A DNA stretch of 64,000 nt from JABDCD01 sp964469525 (GTDB lineage Bacteria > Pseudomonadota > Alphaproteobacteria > Rickettsiales > SXRF01): positions 14,524 to 78,523 of the forward strand of contig CAYXYU010000010.1 of assembly GCA_964469525.1 (NCBI GenBank). The letters run 5' to 3'. The notes beneath the pieces are model-generated. The model was not told the origin of the DNA. It made no database searches and saw only the letters and a list, made by a program, of their open reading frames with translations. Shown in pieces: positions 40,619 to 48,302 of the stretch. Position 1 is the stretch's first letter. The number at the start of each line of letters is the position of its first letter. A program made the translations under genes and the position numbers.

Positions 40619-41479
40619 ATGAAGAAATCCGACATTCCCTTCGACGCCGACGATGCCCATGCTTTTCTGCCGTGGGTCATCGGCATCATGGTGTGCCTGG
40701 CGACGCTGCTTTTATGCCTGGAGCTTACCGTCGGCAGCTGGATCATCGACCGTTCCGCCACCTACGCCAACAGTTTTACCGTCAACGTCCCCGCCACCGG
40801 CGATACCGATTTCGACAAAATCAAGAAAGTGCTGAAGGAAACACCCGGCGTCGCCGGTGTTACGCCGGTCAGCGACGCCAAACTCCGCGAAATGCTGAAG
40901 CCTTGGCTTGGCAGCAGCGAGGCCGTGACACAGCTGCCGCTGCCGGTGGTGATCGACGTCACGCTGGCCGAAGGCGCTTCGCCCGATTTGAAGGAAATAG
41001 AAAGTGCGCTAGCCAGAATCGCGCCCGGTACCGAGATCGATGCCCATGAGCGCTGGATCGAATCCTTCGCGCGCTTTTCCGCCACCATCCGCTGGCTGAT
41101 CACGGCATTGGCGGCGCTTATCATTGGCGGGCTGGCGCTGATGATCGCCTCCACTTCCCGCGCTGCGCTCAAGCTGCATTCGAGGACGGTACAGCTGCTC
41201 CATTCCATCGGCGCCGAGGATCAATACATCACGCGCCAGTTTCAGCGCGAAGCCTTCCTGATGACGCTGCGCGGCACGGTGCCGGGCTGCCTGCTTGCCG
41301 GACTTGCCTACTGGGGCATCGGCCGATATACCGCCTCGCTGCAGGCGGCCGTGCTGCCGGCGCTGGAAGTTACGCCTTCGCACCTGCTTCTGGTGCTGCT
41401 GATGCCGCTGGCGTGCGGGCTGGTGGCATGGATGGCGGCGCGCGTCTCAGTGCTTCGGCAACTGCAGCGCGTCCTGTAG
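40619..41479 (+). CDS. ftsX: Cell-division ABC permease FtsX
   Basis: FtsX, with the ATPase FtsE, regulates septal peptidoglycan hydrolases. The first helix (about 21-43) is followed by an extracytoplasmic domain (about 48-150: KVLKETPGVAGVTPVSDAKL) and three more helices, with the FtsX/MacB segment LKLHSRTVQLLHSIGAEDQY. Length (286) is normal. No ftsE gene lies upstream (grpE and a repeat are there), unlike the usual ftsEX pair. It is followed by ydcF-like and plsC genes. Confidence 0.88.
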   Translation: MKKSDIPFDADDAHAFLPWVIGIMVCLATLLLCLELTVGSWIIDRSATYANSFTVNVPATGDTDFDKIKKVLKETPGVAGVTPVSDAKLREMLKPWLGSSEAVTQLPLPVVIDVTLAEGASPDLKEIESALARIAPGTEIDAHERWIESFARFSATIRWLITALAALIIGGLALMIASTSRAALKLHSRTVQLLHSIGAEDQYITRQFQREAFLMTLRGTVPGCLLAGLAYWGIGRYTASLQAAVLPALEVTPSHLLLVLLMPLACGLVAWMAARVSVLRQLQRVL

Positions 41480-41481
41480 CG

Positions 41482-42078
41482 ATGCTGCTGCGCAAGATAT
41501 TCCTCTCCTTCCTGCTGTGCGGCCTGGTATGGCTTCTCGGGCTGGGCTGGTTCATCGAGCAGATTCCAGACACTCCCTCGCCTGTCGCTGTGGAGGCCGA
41601 CGCCATCGTCGTTCTTACCGGCGGCGCCGGGCGGCTGGAATACGGGATGGAGCTGCTGGCCGAAGGCCGGGGCGGAAAACTGTTCATCAGTGGCGTCGGC
41701 AAGGGTACCACCATTGCCGAACTGCTGCAGCGTGCACCGGAGGCAGCAAAGGGGCGCATTGCCGAGCAGTCGGTGGCAGTGGGCCACCAGGCGGAAAATA
41801 CCATCGGCAACGCGGCCGAGACGCTGCTCTGGCTCAGGAAGGAAAAATTTCACAGCATCCTGCTGGTTACCTCGAGCTACCATATGCTGAGGAGCATCGC
41901 CGAACTCCAGGAGGTCGCCCCCGGCATCACGATCATCCCCGCCCCGGTTTTTGCTGACGATTTCGCGCATCACTGGTGGGAGACACGCGAAGGTCGCTCC
42001 CTGATCCTTTCGGAATACCACAAATTCCTCGCCAGCAAATTCCGCCACTGGCTGGTGTCGCAGATACGCGACCTATGA
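41482..42078 (+). CDS. YdcF/ElyC-like DUF218 protein
   Basis: A 198-residue membrane-anchored protein with a DUF218 domain. After an N-terminal helix (LLRKIFLSFLLCGLVWLLGL) come VEADAIVVLTGGAGRLEYGM, KLFISGVGKGTTIAELLQ, a short segment with NTIGNAAETLLWLRKEKF, and LLVTSSYHMLRSIAELQ, all typical of the fold. ElyC/SanA relatives act in envelope maintenance. It starts two bases after the ftsX stop and overlaps plsC by four bases. Confidence 0.86.
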   Translation: MLLRKIFLSFLLCGLVWLLGLGWFIEQIPDTPSPVAVEADAIVVLTGGAGRLEYGMELLAEGRGGKLFISGVGKGTTIAELLQRAPEAAKGRIAEQSVAVGHQAENTIGNAAETLLWLRKEKFHSILLVTSSYHMLRSIAELQEVAPGITIIPAPVFADDFAHHWWETREGRSLILSEYHKFLASKFRHWLVSQIRDL

Positions 42079-42785
42079 TCGTCCTGCGCTCGGTTCTGTT
42101 CAACCTCTGCTTCTTCGGGTGGTCGGTGTTGGCGGCGTTCCTGTTCGTACCGCTGTTTGCCACTTCAGTCTCCAGCTGTCAGCGGGTGGCTGATCCCTGG
42201 GCTCGCGTGTCGCTGTGGCTCGCGCGCGTCATCTGCGGCATACGGCATGAGGTGCGCGGATCAGAGCATATTGTCCACGGCCCGGTGATTTACGCCTCCA
42301 AGCATCAGTCGGCATGGGACACCATCATCTTCCTCACCCTGCTTCGCTGCCCGGCTTACGTGCTGAAACGCGAGCTGCTGTGGCTGCCCTTCTGGGGCTG
42401 GTACCTGTGGCGCATGCGCATGATCGCCATCGACAGAGCCGCCGGCATGTCCAGCATCAAGCACATGTTGCGCCAGGCAAAGGAGCAGCTGGCACAGCGC
42501 CGCGCCATCATCATTTACCCGGAGGGCACACGCACCTCGCCGGGCGCCGCACCGCACTACCATCCCGGCATCCTGGCGCTTTACAGCCAGCTTGACGTTC
42601 CGGTCATCCCGGTGGCGCTGAATTCCGGCCTGTTCTGGGGGAAAAACGCTTTCCTCAAGCGCCCCGGCACCATCACCATCGAATTCCTGCCCGCCATCCC
42701 GCCCGGCCTGCCGCGCGACGAATTCATGGCAAAACTGCAGGAATCCATAGAAACCGCTTCCCAAAGATTATTAGATAATAGATGA
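42075..42785 (+). CDS. plsC: 1-acyl-sn-glycerol-3-phosphate acyltransferase
   Basis: PlsC makes phosphatidic acid by acylating lysophosphatidate at the inner membrane. The N-terminal membrane helix precedes the catalytic KHQSAWD (HX4D), then LKRELLWLPFWGWYLWRM and IIIYPEGTRTSPGA with the substrate-binding EGTR. Length (236) is normal. The ATG overlaps the ydcF-like stop (ATGA). The last codons run into a palindrome. Confidence 0.93.
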   Translation: MIVLRSVLFNLCFFGWSVLAAFLFVPLFATSVSSCQRVADPWARVSLWLARVICGIRHEVRGSEHIVHGPVIYASKHQSAWDTIIFLTLLRCPAYVLKRELLWLPFWGWYLWRMRMIAIDRAAGMSSIKHMLRQAKEQLAQRRAIIIYPEGTRTSPGAAPHYHPGILALYSQLDVPVIPVALNSGLFWGKNAFLKRPGTITIEFLPAIPPGLPRDEFMAKLQESIETASQRLLDNR

Positions 42786-42852
42786 TAAGATGACGGATAA
42801 TTGGAGGTAAAATTCTTCGTTTACCATCTTCTAATCTATTATCTTATCATCC
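42780..42852. repeat. Long imperfect hairpin between plsC and rph
   Basis: The left arm AGATGATAAGATGACGGATA and the right arm TCTATTATCTTATCATCC pair across an ATTCTTCG loop, flanked by GGTAAA/TTTACC. It is AT-rich, lacks a T-tract, and includes the plsC stop codon. It is a different element class from the GTCATTCC-type repeats. Confidence 0.65.
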
Positions 42853-42874
42853 ATCATCTCAAGTTAGGAAATCC

Positions 42875-43588
42875 ATGCGTCCATCCGGCAGAAAACCCGA
42901 CCAGTTGCGCAAGCTGAAGCTGACCCCGCGCGTCAGCCGTCACGCCGAAGGTTCCTGCCTCATCGAGTGCGGCAACACCAAGGTGCTCTGCACCGCCTCG
43001 GTCGATAGCGGCGTGCCCTCTTTCCTGCGCAATACCGGCAAGGGCTGGGTCACCGCCGAATACGGCATGCTGCCGCGCTCCACCCACAGCCGCATGCCGC
43101 GCGAAGCCACGAAGGGCAAGCAGTCCGGCCGCACGCAGGAGATTCAGCGCCTGATCGGCCGTTCCTTGCGCGCCGTGGTCGATCTGCGCGCGCTCGGTGA
43201 GCGCCAGATTACCGTTGATTGCGATGTCATCGAAGCCGATGGCGGCACGCGCACCGCCTCCATTACCGGCGCCTATGTCGCGCTGCACCTGGCCATCCAG
43301 TCACTGATCGAAAACAAGATACTGGTCGCTTCCCCCATCACTGGTCAGGTCGCCGCCGTGTCCTGCGGCATCTGCGGGGATAAGCCGGTACTCGACCTCG
43401 ATTATGAGGAAGACAGCGCCGCCACCATGGACGCCAACTTCGTGCTGACCGACGACGGGCGCATCATCGAGATCCAGTGCACCGCCGAAGAGGCGCCGGT
43501 CAGCGAACGTGAGTTCCACGCGCTGCTGAAGCTGGCGCGCAAGGGGGTCAAGAAACTGGCGGCGGCACAGAAGAAAGCAATGGCATGA
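42875..43588 (+). CDS. rph: Ribonuclease PH
   Basis: A phosphorolytic 3' exonuclease that trims tRNA precursors. Landmarks: RPSGRKPDQLRKLKLTPRVS, GSCLIECGNTKVLCTASVDS, GWVTAEYGMLPRSTHSRMPR, the phosphate-binding SGRTQEIQRLIGRSLRAVVD, and LDLDYEEDSAATMDANFV. Length (237) is canonical. It overlaps rdgB by four bases. Confidence 0.97.
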   Translation: MRPSGRKPDQLRKLKLTPRVSRHAEGSCLIECGNTKVLCTASVDSGVPSFLRNTGKGWVTAEYGMLPRSTHSRMPREATKGKQSGRTQEIQRLIGRSLRAVVDLRALGERQITVDCDVIEADGGTRTASITGAYVALHLAIQSLIENKILVASPITGQVAAVSCGICGDKPVLDLDYEEDSAATMDANFVLTDDGRIIEIQCTAEEAPVSEREFHALLKLARKGVKKLAAAQKKAMA

Positions 43589-44211
43589 GTCTGGCCCCCT
43601 CCCCTCGCCGCTTGCCCTTTGCTGAGCTGGTCATTGCCAGCCACAATGAAGGCAAGGTGAAGGAAATCCGCGAATTGCTGACACCGCATCGGATTGCCGT
43701 AAAATCCGCCGCAGAGCTGCATATCGAAGAACCCGAGGAAACCGCCGCCACCTTCGCCGGGAACGCCGAACTGAAAGCGCGGCACGCTTGTGAGATCAGC
43801 GGTTTGCCTGCGCTGGCGGATGATTCAGGCCTCGTCATTCCAGAACTCGGTGGCGCTCCCGGCATCTATTCCGCCCGCTGGGCGGGGCCGGATAAGGATT
43901 TTAGTGTCGCTTTTGCGAGAATACAAAAGGAGTTGCGCGACAAGAATATAAAGGGGGGAGGAACGAGTGCCTATTTCATCTGCGCGCTGGCCCTCACCCT
44001 GCCGGACGGCTGGACGCATCTGTTCGAAGGACGCATCGACGGCAGACTGACCTTCCCGCCACGCGGGAGCCGCGGCTTTGGTTACGATCCGATTTTCATC
44101 CCCGATGGCTATGACATGACGTTCGGCGAATTCGCCCCCGAGGAGAAGAACCGTATCAGTCACCGCGCCCGCGCTTTCGCCGCGTTTGAGCGGTATCTGG
44201 GCACACTATGA
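43585..44211 (+). CDS. rdgB: XTP/dITP diphosphatase (RdgB/HAM1)
   Basis: A house-cleaning enzyme that hydrolyses non-canonical purine triphosphates (dITP, XTP) to monophosphates. Motifs: the phosphate-binding IASHNEGKVKEIRELL, ALADDSGLVIPELGGAPGIY, the catalytic Asp/Glu region and GSRGFGYDPIFIPDGYDMTF followed by KNRISHRARAF. The rph-rdgB pair is a common alphaproteobacterial arrangement. Coupled to rph and to the next gene by ATGA overlaps. Confidence 0.96.
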   Translation: MSLAPSPRRLPFAELVIASHNEGKVKEIRELLTPHRIAVKSAAELHIEEPEETAATFAGNAELKARHACEISGLPALADDSGLVIPELGGAPGIYSARWAGPDKDFSVAFARIQKELRDKNIKGGGTSAYFICALALTLPDGWTHLFEGRIDGRLTFPPRGSRGFGYDPIFIPDGYDMTFGEFAPEEKNRISHRARAFAAFERYLGTL

Positions 44212-44768
44212 GATTCCTGATACTCGCCGCCTCGCACCGCGCCGACTCCGCCAACCGGCGGTTGGCGAAGCTGGCGGCAGCGCACATGGAGTCACTGGAA
44301 CACGGCGTGGATTTCGCAGAATATACTGAATTGGACGCGCCGCTCTACAACGACGAGTTGGCAACGACGCACGGTGTCCCGGCGGCGGCGCAGGCCTTCG
44401 CTAAACGCGCCGCCAACGCGGACGGCGTCATCATCAGTTCCCCGGAATACAACTGGTCCTATCCGGGGTCGCTGAAAACCATCATCGACTGGACATCACG
44501 GCTGCAGCCGAATCCTGTTGCGGGGAAAACCGCACTGCTGATGAGCGCGACCCCCGGCATGCGCGGCGGCGTGCTCGGCCTGTCGCATCTGCGCGCGCCG
44601 CTGGAAGCGCTGCAGATGGTAGTGTTCCCGCGCTTTTTCCTGCTCGGCAACGCACATAATGCGCACGACGCTGAAGGGGGGCTCTCCAACGAAAAACTGC
44701 GCCGGCAGTTTACCGATCTGCTCAACGATTATGCCGTTTTCACTCGGAAGCTTGCGGAACCCCAGTAA
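44208..44768 (+). CDS. NADPH-dependent FMN reductase family protein
   Basis: A flavodoxin-like reductase of 186 residues. It has the phosphate loop AASHRADSANRRLAKLAA, ELDAPLYNDEL, SSPEYNWSYPGSLKTIIDWT and a late MSATPGMRGG segment, as in chromate/quinone or azo-dye reductases of the FMN_red family. The physiological substrate is unknown. It overlaps rdgB by four bases, so it is in the same operon. Confidence 0.88.
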   Translation: MRFLILAASHRADSANRRLAKLAAAHMESLEHGVDFAEYTELDAPLYNDELATTHGVPAAAQAFAKRAANADGVIISSPEYNWSYPGSLKTIIDWTSRLQPNPVAGKTALLMSATPGMRGGVLGLSHLRAPLEALQMVVFPRFFLLGNAHNAHDAEGGLSNEKLRRQFTDLLNDYAVFTRKLAEPQ

Positions 44769-44787
44769 AACGAGCTACAACCAAGCT

Positions 44788-46809
44788 ATGATACGATTTT
44801 CCTCTCTCCTTATTATTATCTTACTCTCTACCCCACCCGTCTGGGCTCAGACCGCCTCCGTGCAGAAGGAACATACCAAAGCCACCCTGGTCTCCGATCT
44901 GGTAGGCGTGGCCCGCGGCAAATCCCTCACTGTGGCGGTGCTGCTGGAGCCGCAGCCGGGCTGGCACACCTACTGGGAAAACCCCGGCGATGCGGGCATG
45001 CCCACTACGCTCAAATGGAAACTGCCGGCTGGCTTTTCCGCTGGAGAGATTGACTGGCCGGCGCCACATTATCTGATGGAAGGACCGCTCGCCACCTACG
45101 CCTATGACGGCAACGTGTTCCTGCCGGTGACCATCACGGCTCCGCTGGCGCTGGTCGATCCCTCCTATCCGATCACCGTGCGCGCCGACTGGCTGGTCTG
45201 CAAGGACATCTGCGTGCCGGAATCGGCCGAGCTGACGCTTAACCTGCCGACCCTGTTCGACCCCATGCCCACGCAGGATGCGCCGCTTTTCGCCGAACAT
45301 GCGAAACACCGCCCGCAGCCGCTTAAAGGTACATACAGCGCAACGGATAGGAATCTGCTGCTCAGCCTGCCGTTGGGGGAGAAGAATATCCGCGAGGTTC
45401 GTTTCTTTCCACGCCAAAGCGACGTCATTGCAAATGCCGCTGAACAACCTTTCGAAGCAGACGGGGCACGGCTGATCGTTACTGTGCCCAGAGCCAACGA
45501 TAAGCCGGTGGAACGCTTACATGGCATCGTCACGCTCACCACCCCGGAGGGGAAACGCCATTACGATGTCACTTTCTCTCTTACTTCCATTCCTGTCGCT
45601 GAACATACGCCGCAGGATATTTTTTTTCCGCTGATCCTGCTGTCGGCGCTGATCGGCGGGCTGATCCTGAATCTCATGCCCTGCGTGCTGCCGGTGCTGT
45701 CGCTGAAGGCGCTGGCCGTCGTCAAGAAAGCGGGCCACGACCATAAGACGGTGGTGCGGATGGGCGTCGCCTATACGCTGGGCATCCTCGTTTCCTTCGC
45801 CATTATCGCCGGCCTGTTGATCGCACTGCAAAAAAGCGGCGAGGCCATCGGCTGGGGTTACCAGATGCAGTCACCCGCCTTCGTCGGCTTCCTGGTCTAC
45901 CTGCTTTTCCTGATCGGGTTGAACCTGTCCGGCCTATTCCACCTGCCGGTGCTGTTTGGCCGCGCGGCACATGACATTGATGATACGACTTCGGCGCGCG
46001 GCAGTTTCCTGACCGGCGTGCTGGCCACGGCGGTAGCCACGCCCTGCACCGCGCCGTTCATGGCCTCGGCAGTCGGCGTCGCGCTGACGCTGCCGCCCCT
46101 GCAGGCGCTGCTGGTGTTCGAGATGCTCGGGCTCGGGCTCGCCCTGCCCTTCCTGCTGATCAGCCTGTTCCCCGCTCTGCGCCGCTTCCTTCCGAAGCCG
46201 GGCGCCTGGATGGAGACATTCAAGAAATGGCTGGCGGTGCCGATGTATGCTTCCGTGCTGTGGCTGCTGTGGGTGCTGGCGCTGCAGACCGGGTTGAGCG
46301 GCCTCTTCATCGCGCTGGGCGGCATGGTCATCATCCTGCTGGCGCTGCGCTGGAAGCGCGCATTGCTCCCGGTTGCCTTGCTGCTCCTCGCTTCGTTGCC
46401 GCTGCTGTCGCAGCTGGAATTCTCTCCCTCCGAAACAATGATGGAAGAAGTGAAAACCATGGGGGTCGATACCGTGGAGTTTTCCGAGGAAAAGCTGAAA
46501 GAGCTGCTCCTCATGAAGAAGCCGGTATTCATCGACGCCACCGCCGCCTGGTGCATCACCTGCCAGGTCAACGCCCGCGTCGCCATTCACCGCGAACGCA
46601 CGCTGGAAGCCTTCAAAAAACACGGCATCACGCTGATGATCGCCGACTGGACGCTGCGCAACGACGAGATCACCGCATTCCTGAGCCGCTTCGGCTATAA
46701 GGGCGTGCCCCTCTACGTGTTTTATCCCGGCGGCGGCGAACCGGTGGTCCTGCCGCAGCTGCTAACCGAGGATATTGTCATCGATGCCATCACCCCGAAA
46801 GGAGACTGA
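44788..46809 (+). CDS. Protein-disulfide reductase, DsbD/ScsB type
   Basis: A membrane electron conduit that passes reducing power from cytosolic thioredoxin to the periplasm. Signal peptide MIRFSSLLIIILLSTPPVWA; an N-terminal DsbD-alpha-like domain with a Cys pair (CKDICVPE, 138/142); eight or so helices with paired proline-cysteine motifs LMPCVLPVLS (near 297) and ATPCTAPFMAS (near 418); and a C-terminal thioredoxin domain with AAWCITCQVN (CITC near 590). The ATG at 44788 fits the signal peptide. It is followed two bases later by a redoxin gene, its likely partner. Confidence 0.92.
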   Translation: MIRFSSLLIIILLSTPPVWAQTASVQKEHTKATLVSDLVGVARGKSLTVAVLLEPQPGWHTYWENPGDAGMPTTLKWKLPAGFSAGEIDWPAPHYLMEGPLATYAYDGNVFLPVTITAPLALVDPSYPITVRADWLVCKDICVPESAELTLNLPTLFDPMPTQDAPLFAEHAKHRPQPLKGTYSATDRNLLLSLPLGEKNIREVRFFPRQSDVIANAAEQPFEADGARLIVTVPRANDKPVERLHGIVTLTTPEGKRHYDVTFSLTSIPVAEHTPQDIFFPLILLSALIGGLILNLMPCVLPVLSLKALAVVKKAGHDHKTVVRMGVAYTLGILVSFAIIAGLLIALQKSGEAIGWGYQMQSPAFVGFLVYLLFLIGLNLSGLFHLPVLFGRAAHDIDDTTSARGSFLTGVLATAVATPCTAPFMASAVGVALTLPPLQALLVFEMLGLGLALPFLLISLFPALRRFLPKPGAWMETFKKWLAVPMYASVLWLLWVLALQTGLSGLFIALGGMVIILLALRWKRALLPVALLLLASLPLLSQLEFSPSETMMEEVKTMGVDTVEFSEEKLKELLLMKKPVFIDATAAWCITCQVNARVAIHRERTLEAFKKHGITLMIADWTLRNDEITAFLSRFGYKGVPLYVFYPGGGEPVVLPQLLTEDIVIDAITPKGD

Positions 46810-46811
46810 CC

Positions 46812-47414
46812 ATGCATACCGCCCTGCTCGCCCTCGTTGCCCTTCTCTGCCTGCCTTTTTCCGCGCAGGCGCTGCAGATCGGCACGCCCGCACCCGACTT
46901 CGATGCAGTTTCCTCCGATGGAAGGAAGGTAAATCTCTCCTACTACCGGGGCCAGCCGGTGGTGCTGGAATGGCACAACCCGGAATGCCCGTTCGTCAAG
47001 AAACACTACAACAGCGGCAACATGCAGGCCCTGCAGAAATTTGCACGGGACAATGGCGTCGTGTGGCTCGCGGTCAATTCCGGCGCGCCGGGCCGCGAAG
47101 GCAGCCTCAGCGCCGAGGGAGCAGAGAACTACCGCGAAACGCACAAGCTCTCGGTCGATCATTACCTGCCCGATCATGATGGAAAAATCGGCCGTCTGTA
47201 TGAAGCGACGGCGACGCCGCACATGTTCGTGATCGATGCGAGCGGGAAACTCGCCTATTCGGGCGCGATCGACGACAAACCGACAGCAGATCCGGCGGAT
47301 ATTCCCGGCGCCAGGAACCATGTGCGCGCCGCCTTGAACGAACTCCTGACCGGTAAGCCCGTCAGCATCGCTTCGACCCAGGCGTACGGCTGCTCGGTAA
47401 AATACGCGAAGTAG
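46812..47414 (+). CDS. Periplasmic redoxin (AhpC/TSA-like)
   Basis: A 200-residue exported thioredoxin-fold protein: signal MHTALLALVALLCLPFSAQA, then IGTPAPDFDAVSSDGRKVNL, the single-Cys active site EWHNPECPFVKKHYNS, PHMFVIDASGKLAYSGAIDD and a C-terminal GCSVKY that could provide the resolving Cys. The NPECPFVKKHY group is widespread and thought to be peroxiredoxin-like. GGAG precedes the ATG. Placed directly after the DsbD-type reductase, it may be reduced by it. Confidence 0.85.
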   Translation: MHTALLALVALLCLPFSAQALQIGTPAPDFDAVSSDGRKVNLSYYRGQPVVLEWHNPECPFVKKHYNSGNMQALQKFARDNGVVWLAVNSGAPGREGSLSAEGAENYRETHKLSVDHYLPDHDGKIGRLYEATATPHMFVIDASGKLAYSGAIDDKPTADPADIPGARNHVRAALNELLTGKPVSIASTQAYGCSVKYAK

Positions 47415-47491
47415 GAAACCCGGTGGCCAGCAGGCCACCCAGCCCTGAGCCCTGCCCCATGTGAAAGTCAGCAGACTTTCACGGGGGCGTT

Positions 47492-48238
47492 TTATAGTTT
47501 CCGCTTCAGCCCCATGACCGGCCGGGCAGCGGGAATCGGCACCGGCTGGCGGCGGGCTGCCTTGACCGGCTTGCGGATGGCGGCGTAGATCTGTTTTTCC
47601 GCTTCCACCAGCAGCACGCCGCCGAGGAACGGGCACAGCAGCCGCCCGAACGTTTCAAGCTTCGGCGCCACCCGCTTCAGCAGCCCGGGCGAGAGCGGCG
47701 GCATGAACAGCGCTGACTGGGTGCGCGTCAGCGTAAAGTGATGCGCCGTCATCAGATCGCGCAGCTGCGCCATAGAAAAGGGGCGACCATAGCCGAACGG
47801 GCTGCGCGGCGAACGCGCCCAGAAGCTTAAGCGATTCGGCACCACCGCCAGCACCCGCCCGCCCGGCACCAGCACACGCCAGATATCCTCGATCATCCAT
47901 GGCAGATGCTCGCTGTGCTCGACGCTGTGCATCAGCAGCACGCGGTTGATGCTGTTGTCCGGCAGCGGCAGGTCCGACTCCTGCGCCAGGAATACCAGGT
48001 TGGCGCGCTCGGGCGGCCAACACGCGGCGCCCTGATGCGCCGGCATGCAGACCATAAGCGGCGTCGCCAGCGGGAGATACGGCTCGAGATACGGCAGGCA
48101 GTAGCCGATGCCGAGCATGGCCTCGTCCCTGGCCTGCGGCCACATCTCGGCCAGCGCCTTCGCGATCAGCTCGCCCGCCACCATGCCGAGCGGCATAGCA
48201 TAGAACTGGCGCAGCGCTACGATATCTGGTGAGAACAT
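47492..48238 (-). CDS. SAM-dependent methyltransferase
   Basis: A class I methyltransferase of 248 residues. The SAM-binding glycine motif is degenerate (AMLGIGYCLPYLEPYL), but the downstream core is clear: ESDLPLPDNSINRVLLMHSV, EHSEHLPWMIEDIWRVLVPG and GRVLAVVPNRLSFWAR. This form is common in alphaproteobacteria, often beside a hydroxyacylglutathione hydrolase gene, which is absent here. The substrate is unknown. Confidence 0.82.
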   Translation of the reverse strand: MFSPDIVALRQFYAMPLGMVAGELIAKALAEMWPQARDEAMLGIGYCLPYLEPYLPLATPLMVCMPAHQGAACWPPERANLVFLAQESDLPLPDNSINRVLLMHSVEHSEHLPWMIEDIWRVLVPGGRVLAVVPNRLSFWARSPRSPFGYGRPFSMAQLRDLMTAHHFTLTRTQSALFMPPLSPGLLKRVAPKLETFGRLLCPFLGGVLLVEAEKQIYAAIRKPVKAARRQPVPIPAARPVMGLKRKL

Positions 48239-48302
48239 ATGGCTATTGACATTCGTCTCATTGCTGACACAAAGATACTCTACAACCTCACGGAATCAAG
48301 CG

